Origin: Lunularia cruciata
Lineage: Eukaryota > Streptophyta > Marchantiopsida > Lunulariales > Lunulariaceae
Assembly: GCA_948567375.1 (NCBI GenBank)
Contig: OX419755.1
Coordinates: 69,692,944 to 69,756,943, forward strand
Reading direction: 5' to 3'
DNA: 64,000 nt
The position numbers were made by a program, and so were the translations under genes. Below the pieces are notes generated by a model. It worked only from the letters and a program-made list of their open reading frames with translations. It ran no database searches and had not been told where the DNA came from. Shown here piece by piece: positions 1-11,799 of the stretch (its first letter is position 1; each line of letters opens with the position of its first letter).

Positions 1-829
1 AAGTAGACATCGGATCGGATTAGTAACCGATTTGAGCTTTGAAGGGGCAGATATGAAGAGGTGCATTGTCATTTCGGATCTGCAGGTTAGAACAATTGTT
101 GTAGAAACGGTATAGTTGTTAGAACTGTCAATTTGATCACTATTTAAGAGTGGCATTCGCAGGAAATTGTTGTTCAGTGCTCATTATTTCTGAGAATAGA
201 TAAAGCAAAGTGTTGTGAAGCAGTGCTCGTCGCTTGAGCTTGATTCCGAGTATCAACTTTGTAATTGTGTTTGTGATTGTTTGGAGAAATTCAAAGTGCA
301 AGTCAGAGTGCTTGTTGGATGTTGGATTCCATAGCCTTGATCTTCATTCTGTGTGTTTGATCTTGAGTGAAGTGCAATCGAAGCAATGCCTTGACAGATC
401 TGAGAGGAATTGTAGTGTTGGTAGTATTCTGCATTTGTGAGTGCAGTGCGAAGTTGATGTGAAGCAATTTTGATTGAGGAAGTTGTGCCTTCAGTGGAAG
501 GGTGGAACACAATTCTGAGGTGGAGTTGTTTTGTAGTGAAGTGCCGTTTTCGGAAGAGCCTGAATCATCACAAATCAAGATTGTTTGGAAAGATTTGATG
601 GAGTTGTGATTAAGGAGTGTGAATTTGTGACAAGACTACGAGTCAGTGCTTGTTACTCTCTTCTGGGTGTGGTTTCTACTTGAGAGACTAAAGAAGAACT
701 CAAGAAGAACTGAAATTGTTACTTTGCTTCGTATTTGGACATTTCTGACTCGTATCTCTGCGGGAACGAACTTTACTTACCTGATTACCGCAAAAGTGAT
801 ATTTGCCGGGTTGTCACAGTTTCCAAGTT
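1..829 (+). mobile_element. B-family element, 3' LTR-like end (copy B2, cut by window edge)
   Basis: This stretch aligns by eye, with the same order of blocks, to 11766-12595, the right end of the complete element B1. Shared blocks include the end of a coding frame (VDIGSD versus VDMGSG), a TATA-like CTATTTAA near 140, a poly(A)-like AGATAAAG near 200, a segment around GCAATGCCTTGACAG, and the terminal TTGTCACA. Everything left of the window edge is missing, so only the 3' end is visible. The terminal CA at 828-829 is inferred from three copies that stop matching at the same point. It lies about 100 bp upstream of the truncated 5' LTR of element A. No intact coding region is present. Confidence 0.7.
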
Positions 830-924
830 AAAACCCTTTGTTCCTAATCCATCTTCTTTTTCCTCTTGTGTCCAACCTCCTCCTCCCATCCCTATCCATG
901 ATCATGAGGAGTAAGAAGTTGATT

Positions 925-1398
925 GTATACTTGCATGTTGCCACATGTCATGCCATTTGTAGTGTTGCATCTAGATTGCTCAAACACTGGAGTTCTTGTG
1001 ATAGTAGTTAGAGTTATTTTAGCAATTTCTCAAAGACTACTTTCTGACGGTCAGATTTTGTGTTCAGGGTACCGACTTCACGGTGGAGCCCACCATCACT
1101 TTGCACAGTTTGCACCGTTGAGTATACCATCAATGGGACCGTTAGGGTTTCAGACCTAGCTTGAGTCCAAGAGGTATACTTTTGAAGTGCAGCTCCAAAG
1201 AGCTCACTTCTCTGATGTTGAGCCTTCAAGTTCCTAGCTATGGTGGATAGAGGCCGGTGAGCATCACTTGGATTCTCTTAGCTAGAGTGGGTGTGGCTTG
1301 ACTATAATCAGTGCCTAGTTATTGGTAGTTTATAGAGTGACAGATCAAGTATTGATCTGAGTTGAGTGGATTCAAGAGTTGTAAACAATTTGATTACA
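925..1398 (+). repeat. Element A 5' LTR (left end truncated)
   Basis: About 470 bp nearly collinear with 17690-18145, including the blocks ACGGTCAGATTTTGTGTTCA, GACTTCACGGTGGAGCCCAC and GAGTGGATTCAAGAGTTGTA. It ends at TGATTACA. The first roughly 100 bp seen in the 3' LTR (from TGTGTCAC) are absent or unrecognisable, so the left boundary is approximate. No primer-binding site was identified with confidence after 1398. Confidence 0.8.
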
Positions 1399-2660
1399 TA
1401 AGAGAAGTGAAATCAGGGGGGAATTGGGTGCAGGAACTTTGAGTGTTGGTGGTATCTCCAAGCTTGGTGGATCGTTGGTAGCTCGATTGAAGTTTAGTTG
1501 AAGTTGGTAGATCAATTGAAGTTCAGTTGATTGTTGGTAGTTTGATTGAAGTGCAGAAGCTTGTTGCTTGATGGAGATTTGGTAGTAAGGCAGACAATGT
1601 GCGGAAGTGCTGGCCAATTTTTAAGCACAAAAGGAGAAAATTTTGAGCAATGGTTTTGATTTTGAGCTCAAAGGTGTTGATAGGACCAATTTGTCACAAG
1701 GTAGGCTTAGAAAGTAAAATTGAAGGTGGAGTTGTGAAGCTATTCTCGTGAATTTGTGATTTGGAGAAACTTGTGTTTTCAATTTGGCTCGAGTGAAGAG
1801 TTAGTGGGGGATTTGGTGGTCAGCCAACTTTAGGGTTTATGTTAGATTTTGGCTGGATTTTATGTCAAATTTTGGCTAGATTTAGAGGATTTTAGCTAGT
1901 TTGGAGGAGTTTTGCAAGTTTGGAGGAGTTTCACCAAATTTTGGAGGAGGTTTGAAGTGGCAAGAAGAAAAGCCCCATTTGGCTGAATTTAGAGGCTTTG
2001 AGGTTTAGAGCTGTGGGCTATGAGAGGTTACGAAGGCCTAAAAGGGCTAGCAAGCCAGCTTGCTGGCATAAGGCTAGCTAGTTTAGAGTAGATCTTGGTC
2101 ATTGGTTGGCAAAATCTGCCCATCTTGCTAGATTGTGTGCAACATGGTTTGACACCTAGATCTCTTGTTCTTAGGATGGTGCCCTAGCCAACGTGTCCAC
2201 CCTCAATTGTTGCCCTAGTGATTGTACCACTGTTATCAATACACTTGTAGCTTTGGCTAGGAGATGCAATTTGATTCCATTCTTGGTGATCCTGGTAGCT
2301 TAGGACTTAGATACAAACTTCTCTTATGTCAAATGCCAAATGGTGGCAGAGTAAGTCTTGTGTTGTTTTATGAGATGAAGGGTTTTTGTTTAGTTTCTTG
2401 TGATTGGACCTCCTCCATTCTCTACTTCCTATTTGTGCACCACATTTGTGTGAGGTGCCCTGACTTTTGAGCATTGGTGCTTTGGTGTGCTCTCGATAGT
2501 GAGGTTGGAGTGATGACCAGTCAAACTATCTTTGTTTCTCTCCAGTGAGTCAAGAAGTGATGGCCTACAAACCGTGAGAGTGTGTGTTATGATGGCAGTT
2601 TACGAGTTGCCTTTTCCCCTAGTGTAGTCATCTCGGTTAGAGTTACATCAGTGGGTGGTG
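1399..2660 (+). other. Element A untranslated leader
   Basis: About 1.26 kb between the 5' LTR and the first gag-like frame, rich in G and T on the plus strand, with short runs such as TTGGAGGAGTTT repeated near 1900-1930. No conserved coding frame was found. A long non-coding leader is usual in plant LTR elements; a packaging signal may lie here, but nothing in the sequence proves it. Confidence 0.5.
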
Positions 2661-2759
2661 CTTAGTTGGTATTAGCACTTGGTGGTGTTGGCACTTGGTG
2701 GGGTACTTGCGGTTGCAATTTGTGGTTTTGGTTTATTGTTGTAGTTTGTGGTTGCAGTT

Positions 2760-4912
2760 ATTTTGTCACAATGACGTTCTTTGGGATTCTAGAGAAGATA
2801 GCCCTGCAATACATAGTGGGTTTACTTGGAGTGGTACTTGGTATCAACATGTATCTGAGGTCCCAATGAGGGAGGAGATTGACTCTAAGTTGGAGTTTGA
2901 CACAAGAGTTGATTTGGTTGAGAGTGCACTTGGTGTGTCTACACCGTCGTTGTGGGACATAAATGCGATTTATGGGGCCTCCAAAGACCCTAGGCATTAC
3001 TCTAGTACAATGGGTACCATTGAGTTGGATGACTTCATCCAAGAGTTTGATAGTTGGTGTGATCTACAGTAGATGTAGAACTTGACTTTGTTTACACCCT
3101 TCATGGCATGGAAGGAGTTGTTTCAGCATCTGAAGGGTCCACCAATGGATGACTACCATGAGTTCAAGAGAGCTTATTTGGAGGAGATCAAGTTATGGAG
3201 ATAGTATTGGTCTCCAAACTATGTCTCTTTCACTTTAGGTTTGGTGGCTAGGAGTAGATTGGCTTTACCTACAAGTTCTAGCTCAAGTAGTGTTAGTGGA
3301 GCTAGTAGAGGTGCACTAGCTGGAGATAGTGCTACTACAAGTGGAGGTACTGTTACAAGAGGTGGTGTGGTTCCGGGGCTTAACTCCATGGTGGAGTTCT
3401 TTTAGTGTTTGAGGGAGAACTACCAAGGAGTGCGGACTGACAAGTTGAGGAGCTTGCAAGAGTTCCAATGGAAAGGCTGGAGAGAGCCCACATGAGGCAT
3501 ACACTTGCATGAGGTGGCTGATTAGTTTCACTTAGGGAGTTACTAAGGCCTAAGCAGTCCAAATTTTGGTATGGGATACTAGACAGGGAGTTGCAACATA
3601 GAGTTTGTAATGTTATGTTGTTACAAGATACTTCGCCTACTTTGGAAGTGGTCTTTGGTTTGGCTGAGCATATTGAGCTTAACATGGTGGAAGAGAGAGT
3701 AGTGACATCTAGATTTGGTAGGGAGACCTCATCCACATCTGTGACTTCTTCTAGAGTGCATCAGAATGCACCACGCCCAATTGGTTTTCAAGGACAAGAT
3801 GGACAGCCTAGATCCTATGGAGCAAGTGGAAGGCCTAGTGGAGTTAAACCCTTACCTTCATTTTTGGGTCAACAGCAGCCAGTGAGTGATGGTGTTGCTT
3901 GTTGGACTTGTGGTGGACCTCATCATTGGAGAGAGTGTACTCAGGGCGGTGGACTTGATACCTTTGGTGCATCACAACCAGCACAGAGGCAGTGTGAGCA
4001 TTGCCACAGATTTGGTCACACTAGCGACCAATGTTTTGACCTACACCTAGAGTTACAGAGTGGTAGGGCTACTATGGCAAGTAGTAGAGGAGCTCCAATT
4101 CATGGAGGACAAGGTGGTGGTAGAGGATCTACACCTAGTAGGGGTGCAATACTTGCCCTTACTTTTGATACAGCTATGGCTACTCGGATTGAGCAGTTGG
4201 AGCAGAGATTGGCTAGTATGGCCATTGCTTAGAGGAGATCAGATTTTGTTGCTGAGGCTTCCAACTCATATGCTGGTGATAGAGATGCTTTGGACTTCAT
4301 GTGCAGAGTAGCACAAGTGGATGCATCTATAGTATTGACTAAGAGTGCAATACATGCTCCAGAGCCTAAAGGAGCATCAGTGGAGTTGGACCCATAAAGA
4401 GGAGAGGTTGGGAGACAAGTTAGACTTCTCCAATCTTTCATGCTATATGAGGCATTGCAGACAACATCCATGGTTCCTATATGTCCCAGTGCAGGTGTGG
4501 TAGGTGGTGATGGAGCGCATGATGGACTACCTACTTGTCAGCCACCTACTACTACACAGACTGAGTCTAGCACGATGTTGGGGGCAACTTAGCTGATTAT
4601 GCGGTGCCCTTTGTTTTCAGCCAGTGACATGGTTACATTGGGAGTTGACCCAGCCCCAATGTTTTGGTTGGCTACCACACTTTGTGAGAGTAGAGATGAT
4701 GCGGTTCCTACTACTAGAGTAGAGGTGGTTGGTAGTGGAGATGACTTGGTTGAGGAGCATGGGATCCTTTCAACAACTTGTGGTTTATGGCAGGCAACAA
4801 CGGCTAGATTGGAGGAGTTGCCAACTAGACCGGCCTTTGAGAGAGCATGGTTTACTCCTAATGTTGTCCTATTGGATAACCAAAGGGGATTTTCCATTTG
4901 GTGGGACCTTTA
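2760..4912 (+). pseudogene. Element A gag (capsid and nucleocapsid), decayed
   Basis: Retroelement structural protein. Frames joined by stops and shifts read through a capsid-like part (FIQEFDSWCDLQ, then FMAWKELFQHL and WSPNYVS) into a Ser/Thr/Gly-rich linker. The nucleocapsid has two CCHC-type knuckles: CWTCGGPHHWREC (3899 onward, spacing slightly off) and a canonical CX2CX4HX4C, CEHCHRFGHTSDQC (3993-4034). A Gly/Arg-rich stretch and a short coiled coil (RIEQLEQRLASMA) follow. The main readable frame is 3591-4232; after a TAG it continues in frame to about 4912, where a frame change leads into protease. Start codon not identifiable. Confidence 0.75.
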
Positions 4913-5208
4913 GAGAAGGTCTATACACCACAAAGAGTCTTGTTAGACTCTGGTGCGCAGCCCCTTATGTTGGGAAAGGCTACAGTTGTCTATCTAGAGT
5001 TACAAAAGACCAATATGGAGAGGTGTCCATTACATATCCATACATCTCTAGGTGGTGGTTTGACACAATACATCACACTTGTGGAGCTTGTTATCCAGGT
5101 TTAGCCTGGTCATCCAACTAATAGCTCGGTGGTGAGAGCTCAGGATATTGCAACAATAGTTGAGTCATATGATGTGCTAGTTGAGGGATCAGTGTTATAC
5201 CCCATGGG
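4898..5208 (+). pseudogene. Element A aspartic protease segment, interrupted by B1
   Basis: A retropepsin-like segment. The catalytic LLDSGAQPLMLG (DSGA at 4946-4957) is the hallmark, preceded by VYTPQRV. Downstream ESYDVLVEGSVLYPMG is in the same frame, with one TAG near 5105. The frame is broken at 5209-5213 by insertion of B1. If B1 and one copy of its AGTAT duplication are ignored, the frame continues at 12601 without a shift, showing that the insertion hit a coding region. The protease would process the gag-pol polyprotein. Confidence 0.75.
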
Positions 5209-5213
5209 AGTAT
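5209..5213. repeat. Target-site duplication of B1, left copy (AGTAT)
   Basis: AGTAT directly precedes the TG that starts B1 (5214) and recurs right after its terminal CA at 12596-12600. Five-bp duplications are typical for LTR-element integrases. Confidence 0.85.
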
Positions 5214-5652
5214 TGTGGTACCCACATTTTTTTGTTTTTTATGGTTAGTAGTGTTTAAGAGACGAAGTAAGCACCGAAAAGTCAAATTGCGGACAAAGAA
5301 GAGGCAAAAGTAACTTCGGAGGACAGCCAAAGAAGTTGACATCAGATCCGATGATGGAGGTACTTGGAAGAGGAGTACGCCGGAAACAGGCCGAAGATCA
5401 TCGTCTTTGGGTTGGAAAACGCAGGAACGATGAAGACCATTTAACAACCTCTATACGTGGCAAGAAAGTACATTTCAAGAAACGGCGGGGGCAGAATAAG
5501 CATGTCTTGATAGTGATCGGGGGTGCACGCAAAAGAGAGAAATTCATAGATGAAATCAACTAAATAATGACTACGATTCGGGGCAATATAAAATTGTGAC
5601 TACGCAGGGGAAGTTGAATTCACTGAGTAAATTTCCAATTCCTTTGAGTTGT
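5214..5652 (+). repeat. B1 left terminal region (probable 5' LTR)
   Basis: Starts TG at the target duplication. It contains a TATA-like CAATATAAAATTG near 5585 and ends near GAGTTGTCATC, resembling the GAGTTGTCACA end of the right terminus. Parts resemble 36100-36380 in copy B3 (for example the ACGTGGCAAG block). The LTR assignment rests on position rather than on matched repeats. Confidence 0.45.
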
Positions 5653-6084
5653 CATCCTGTAGTAATGCGTGTCCGGAAGCCCGTTGAGAGTGAAATTTTC
5701 TGAAACCCTGAGGGAGTTAGAGTGTCTCGTCCAGGAGAGGGGCTGATCTTCCAACAGCATAGAACGAGAGAACAAATCATGGTGAAGAAGGTGGCCAACG
5801 CGTTGGCAGTGAGAGGTTTTGCAATTTGAAGAGTAGATGTAATAGCCAGAATCAAAGTCTTGGTTAGACTTTGTATTACCTTTTTAGCATGGAATTGGAA
5901 TTTCAGTTTCTCGGGAGTGATGGCAGAGATCGCTGCCAATAATTGTGAGGAGGGTCCCAAAGTGGAGGGGAAGAGAGGCAATCCGGCTTGATGGACTGAG
6001 TCGGATTGGAAATTAGTACTAGAGAGAGAAGCAAGAGAGCCGACAGGGATCACCTTCTATTGGAAGTGTGATGCGGCAGAGGAG

Positions 6085-7547
6085 ATGGCGGAGATTCCCA
6101 ATTTGTTTTTTGCTCCAAGAACTACGAATGGTTACAAGGTGGAATCTTATCGGGACCTAATCCAAAGAAGTATCGTGAGGGCGATGATGGCCATGTTCAA
6201 GCCGGAGCGAACAACATATGTAACCATGCAGCAGGTAGTCTTCTTCCATCAGATGTTTGCAGGTGTACAAGTGAATTGGGCAAACTGCTTCCATCACCAA
6301 ACAAGGCAGATGGTGGTGAATTGGTAAATGGGCTCGCCACCGCATTATTTTGCACCATTCATAGCACATTTCTACTTCGGCCTGAACTTGCTCTCTGAAG
6401 ACGAGCGTCATCATATGGTCTCCCACATGCACCCTGATTTGAGACAAGAAGCCAACAAAGAGGAGCGACAGTATATGCTTCATCTGTGAGAGAATGACGA
6501 GTACTTTGCAAGGACGGGATAGTGGAAGATCAAAGATATTGCCAGTCCAAAGATGAAGAAGCGAAGTAAACCCGAAGAAGCCAAATCATCGCCCATCCAA
6601 TGCAAGACTCGGAGGCTGATGTTGAAGACTACTAACATCGTAAGAAGGGCATCATTGGGATCGGAGTCGGATGAAGAAACTGAGTCGCAAGAAGAGGACT
6701 CGAAAGAAGAAGAGTTCACATTGAAAAGTGAGGAGTCTAGGAGCAAAAGTGAGGGAGAGCCAGAAGTCCAGCAATTGGTGGTAGTAAGTGAGGCTGGCGA
6801 AGCAATGATGGAGAACAAGCCAAGACCCAAAGCAAAGAAGGAGTATCCCGCGGGGCCGAGTTCAAGAGGCCAAGACAAAGACAGTGCCGACACTATGAAG
6901 ATACGAAGATCGTGACTTCGGATGAAGGAGCCGATGACACAGGAAAAGACTCCAGAAAAAGGTGGCAATGATGAAGAAGAAAACTTTGGCGGGATAGCAT
7001 ATTTGATGAAAGTGGTCACACCATTGCTTGAGCTGTTGAAAGAATATCGGATGGGAATTGCCCAAGATTGAAGGAAAGGGATGAATGAGCTACAGGTGGT
7101 GAAGCATCTATTGAATGAAGTGTAGGAGGTGCAGGAGCATCAAGTCCAAAGACATGAAGAAATTGAAGAACTTTGGAGGGCGGAAGACTCAAGGAAGAAA
7201 ACATTGAGGGTGCTACAAGGAAGCTGTGCAGAGAAGGAGAAGGAATTGCAGAAGCAAGCCGGAGAATTAAAGGAGCAGGCAATGTGGCTGAGCAAGATGA
7301 AGGAGGAAGTGAGTGATGTGCGCATCGAGAATGTTCATCTGAGGCAATGACCATCATGATGGAGCAAGAATTGGACAGCTTGAAGAAGAGTGCCGCAGCA
7401 AAAGATCAAGCATGGCAGAGAGAACTGGCGTCTAGGCAAGAAGAAGAAGAGCGTTTGCGAGAACTTGTCAAGAGTGCGGAACAGCAAAAGATGCAGTATG
7501 CAGAGGAGAAGAAGATGCTCGCTGCAGAATACGAAGACAAGTTGTAG
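6085..7547 (+). pseudogene. B1 gag-like protein with acidic region and coiled coil
   Basis: One broken frame series. The N-terminal part (MAEIPNLFFAPRTTNGYKVE) leads into a helical domain with YFAPFIAHFYFGLNLLSEDE (about 6350-6400). Next come a Lys-rich patch (KKRSKPEEAK), a Glu/Ser-rich acidic stretch (6640-6780) and a long Gln/Glu/Lys coiled coil (about 7130-7547, two frames separated by a shift near 7347). Single stops at 6325, 6486 and 6913 interrupt it. LNLLSEDE recurs at about 38012-38036 in copy B3, showing that the frame is conserved across the family. The layout recalls the plant transposon-associated domain found in Tat-like gag proteins, but I could not confirm family membership. 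Likely a structural protein of a non-autonomous element. Confidence 0.55.
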
Positions 7548-7900
7548 ATGTATCAGGAGGAGTTGAAGGTAGAATGTTGTCGTGGGGATCGTATGGTCTC
7601 GAGATTGCGTTGGGCACTTGGCTGCCTGCTCTTAGGCTTTTGGAGTGTTTTTTCCTTCTTGTACCGTCTATTATTAGTCCCGGCTCATTATTCTTGACCT
7701 CTTGGTTGGTCTATTATCCTCGGCTTTAATATGTTTTGGGTTTGGTGGGTTTTGCAGTTCTAGCCCAGACTGATCTTCCAGAGAGAATCATCTGGTGGGG
7801 TTTTGTGGAGTTGTCCACAAGTTATGCAACCGGACTCAATCCCGGGCAATTGGTTAAATGTGCTGACCCATCTACATAATCCGGACTGAGTGTAAAAAAG
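7548..7900 (+). pseudogene. B1 tail with a hydrophobic segment
   Basis: After the stop at 7545-7547 the frame continues through MYQEELKVECCRG into a hydrophobic stretch (LRWALGCLLLGFWSVFSFLY, 7595-7655) that could be a membrane segment. It is followed by non-coding sequence ending in an A-rich AAAAAAGAAGTAAAATAAAA near 7893-7912. Whether the hydrophobic part was ever translated is unknown. Confidence 0.3.
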
Positions 7901-10900
7901 AAGTAAAATAAAAACATTATTATTATCTTTCCTACCGCTGTTTGCACATCAAGTACACACACTCAATCACTAGGAATCTCATTTCCATCTCAATTCCAAG
8001 TTTCATAGTTTATAATCCTTTGAGCCATGACACACGGCTCCTAACCAAACAGTGACCAAACTGAAGCACACAGACTAGCCAAGCACATGAAGAAAGAAAA
8101 GGAATTGAGCAGGTCCTATTTCCTATTCCTTACAACTCGTCATCTCCATGTTCTGCAGCATCTCCAATTTGTCGTTCTTTCCAAGTCTCCAATGTCCAGT
8201 AGGTCCTTCCTCGGGATTCTCCTTTCTCTTTGATATTCCGGTATGTTAGATCTTCCCGAACGCTCTGCACTGTTCTTGCCATAGGACTCTACGCCTGGTA
8301 GAAGCTCCCGACGAGTCCCATAGTGAGTTTCTATATCCAGTCCTCGTATTATCCTGAGCTGAACATGACTTCTCTCTTCTTTTGTTCATGTCCACTTTCC
8401 CTTTGCAAGCTAGTTAGGCCTTTCTTCTCTGCTCCTCGAGTAAGTTTCGGATGAAACCTTCAACTAGTAACAGATTCTCTGTCCAATTCTCTTCCAGATC
8501 TGTCCCAAGCAGCAGTAGTCAATCACCGTCACTCCCATCTCTGCCCTTCATATGATAAGATCACTCATTTTCCAGGTCTGGCCTCAGTAAGACGAGGCCC
8601 CAAGAAGTACGACAACACAAGGATCTACTCTCGCTCGCGAGTTTGTGCTTGCTTCTATTGGTTTGCTGATAAAATCCGCTTCAGTTCTTGCTTCAATCCC
8701 ATTGGAGAAACTCAAGCCGCAGTAGCACACCTGCTGCTCCTCCGTATTCTAGTGCTCCCAATAAATCCAAGCCAATGCACTGATCAAATTTGCTCAAACA
8801 CATTTCCCCTAATATATACTGTATGAAACCGCAAATAACACTCCAAGAACTCAATCTGGTTTGATGACAGTAAGACAAGAGAACGCACTAAGACAACGGC
8901 AGATGACAATACACTGCAACAAAAAACTAAGAAACTCCTCTCACTGGTCCTCCAGTCCCACAATTCACTCGATCCAGAATAATCCAACTTAAGCTACTAC
9001 AGGTCCATCGATCGGTCCTCCCGGTCTCACCATCACCAAATTAATCTTTCTTACTCCCTGGATTGGCGGGTCAAACCTAAAGTCTCTTCCAAATCTTCTA
9101 CAAGGAACTGCCCACCGTGCCAAAAGATAAGAAGATCCGGCACTTGTATGCGCCGTGTTCTCAAACTAACTCAACATCATCAATAGATAGCCATTTTGAA
9201 ACCTATTGCTTTCATCTCATCCTCTGCTCTGCTCCCAATTTGCCTGCAGAAATCCATATCTTCAACATACATGTTCCAGAAACTAACTCACAAGGCCTTT
9301 GCTGACTAAATCACCGATACACAATGCTTCCTCCCAACTTGAACCTTACTGCACTTTGTCAAACTCAAAATGCCTCTTCTTGATTCTTTGCCTTTTCTTG
9401 CCTCCACAATCTTTCACTTCTTTCTGTATTTTCTGTAATTCTCCTCCTTTCTTCTGACTCCACGATACCTCACTCCTTCCTGTCTCCATGATCCTCCACT
9501 CCCTACCTTTTTGTTTATTCCCTTGTCATTCCAATTCCGTTTCCTTCCTGTCCTTCTTCTCTCGTCGCTACTTACTGCTCTCTGCCAAAATTCAAAACCC
9601 TCTGTCTCCTTCTTCTCAAAAATTTCTGCAACCTTTTATGCAACCTTCTCTCTTGAAACTCTCTGGGATTTTCTGAAAACCCTCAGTCTTTCCTCTCACT
9701 AATATTTCTGCCACTTCTCTCTAAAATCCTCTGCAAACTTCCTGAAACTCTACTGTTCTTTTCTCAAAATCTACTGCAACTTTCTCTCTCTGAAACTCCT
9801 CTCTTGATTTCCAGAAAACTGGCACCCCTTCTTACCTTTCGATAAATCTCAATACTTCCCTATTGTCTTCTCTCGAAATCCTCTGCATTTTCCCGAAACT
9901 CTCCCCCTCATTTCCCAAAATTTGGCAGATCTTTTCACTTTTGATATTTCTCCCTCACTTCCCTACTGTTTCTCTCAAAATCCCCTGCACTTTCCCGAAA
10001 CTCTCCTCCTCATTTCCCGAAATTGGCAGTCCTTCTCACTGTGAAAAACTCAACTCCTGCCCAACCTTGCCAACTTCCCTTTCGGCCCAGGAGAGAAACG
10101 CAGGATCTTCTTGCATGACCCTAGAATCTAAGACCCAACAATACCCAGTTCTTGTCTACTTCCTCCACATTCATCAACCACAGGGTGTAGCAAACTGGCC
10201 TGTTCCACAATCTCGTTGTAGCAAAATCCTTCTTAGCCGACATATGTCGAGAACAAGTCAACTAAACGGTGAGCAATTTGACTTCCGTGTGTTCAAACAC
10301 AGCAGAGCATCTGAACCCACATTTTCTGTGGACGGGGAGAGGATTTGAACACAACCGGTACATCCACGTACAGAAGCTGAAAACTTCTGCACAGTCCAAT
10401 TATCCTTCACCATGAAGATGGAGAGCCAAGAAATACACGCAAAGCCTCTTCGTAATCAACCCAGTCCCTTCCACCTCCTTCCTTCCCCTGCGTTTCCTTG
10501 TTCCTATTTGAACCTTCTATCTCTTTCCTGCTTCCTCCTTTGAAACCTGAACTCTGCAAAAAAAAGTCTCAAAACCCTCCATGCGATTTGTGAACTCTCT
10601 ATTTTTCCCAATCCTATCACAACACTCCTTTGATTTGCCAAAACTCTCTCCTCTATTCCCTTGTTCCGAATCTGAACTCTGTTTTCCCCTTCCTTCTCTT
10701 TCTTTTCCTTTTCTATTCCCTATTCTCTCTTTGATCACTCTCCGTCGATGACCTTATCTCCCCTGCGTTTCCTTGTTCCTATTTGATCCTTCTATCTCTT
10801 TCCTGTTTCCTCCTTCCAAACCCTGAACTCTACTGCTGCTGCTGCAACACGCTCTTCCTCTGTTCTCTTGATCGATCGTCAGTCTGTCTCTTGCCCTTCC

Positions 10901-11230
10901 TTTTTTCCCCTCGATCCTTCCTACCTTACCTCCAATTCCCAAAACCCCTTTTGAACTGTTCCTGTCCCTCCCCAAAACCCCTCGACTTCTTTGTTTCCTT
11001 GTTTTTCCCTTCTTCATTCCTCCTTCGCAGAAAAAAACCTTTTTCTGTTCCTGTCCTTTGTAAAAAACCTTTTCCTGTTCTTGTCCTTTGCAAAACCTTT
11101 TTCTGTTCCTGTCCTTTGCAAAAAAACCTTTTTCTGTTCCTTTCACAAAATTTCCAGCTACCACTCCTTACCAAGCTCATCTGACATTCTTTTTTTTTTT
11201 TAAACTCTCTGCTGTCCAGTCCTCATCACT
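7900..11230. other. CT-rich low-complexity tract inside B1
   Basis: About 3.3 kb of pyrimidine-rich plus strand with many degenerate internal repeats. A unit of about 110 bp containing TTTCCCGAAACTCTCC recurs at 9890 and 9995. A block of about 70 bp (CCCTGCGTTTCCTTGTTCCT onward) occurs at 10489-10557 and 10759-10829. Open frames here on either strand are products of composition bias (Lys/Gly/Arg or Phe/Leu/Ser runs) and are not called as genes. Confidence 0.6.
11036..11147. repeat. Minisatellite of about 29 bp, four units
   Basis: Four near-identical units of the form ACCTTTTTCTGTTCCTGTCC plus TTTGCAAAA, the last one incomplete. It sits at the right end of the CT-rich tract. Confidence 0.8.
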
Positions 11231-11235
11231 CTCAT

Positions 11236-11796
11236 CTGGCCTTTTCCCGACGACAACGTTCTCGGGGATATGCATCGGAATCAGTAGGAGACATTGCAGG
11301 GAAATTACAAGCACTCTTAAGCACAAAGGCTGAAGGAAGATTGGAAGAAGCTCGTCTGCATGAGTTGAAGTTACTTGTGCAGGAGACTTGGAAGCAAAGA
11401 GCCAAGGATGTGGACATGAATACCTTGCTAATTTGGTTGAGAGAACGCGTAGATAGGAAAATGTTGGAGGTAGAAAATAATGTTAGTCTTAGGCTAGATT
11501 TAGTCAATTTGGAGTTAGAGAAAATTGGGACTAGTGTGATAGTGGATAAGAAACCCGATGTCGCAGATGTAGGAACTCAAGTGTCATTGGACTTGCTAAG
11601 TGACGCTTTAGAGCAGAGTGGGTCAGGAGATAAAGCAGTAGATGGAGTAACCCGGAGCTCAATTGCAGATTGTAGTGAAGAAGTTGTAGAATTAGTGAAG
11701 AAATTAGTAGAATCAGTCATACCCGAAGAAGGTGAAATAGTAAGAAGATCATCGGGTTTGGAAGCCGATGATGAGGTAGACATGGGATCGGGATAG
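11236..11796 (+). pseudogene. B-family second ORF (helical, acidic), unrecognised
   Basis: An open frame of about 185 codons without internal stops. It starts near RRQRSRGYASESVGDIAG and runs through a helical segment (RLEEARLHELKLLVQETWKQ) and an acidic C-terminus ending VDMGSG. No ATG is obvious at the left edge, so it may be the last exon or read-through part of a longer gag-like protein. A diverged homologue lies at 39517-39777 (AKLHELKLQVQTLSTQA), and the C-terminal end is also at the window start in B2. No known domain recognised; the basic patch RRQRSR could be a nuclear-localisation signal. It directly abuts the LTR-like end. Confidence 0.5.
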
Positions 11797-11799
11797 AAG

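Noticed and set aside
6480-7065. Minus-strand ORFs of 179 and 67 codons
   Set aside because: Antisense of the B1 gag-like acidic and coiled-coil region.
10754-11184. Long overlapping ORFs on both strands (136 and 133 codons)
   Set aside because: Low-complexity translations (Lys/Gly/Arg/Gln or Phe/Leu/Ser/Pro) produced by the CT-rich minisatellite; no motifs.
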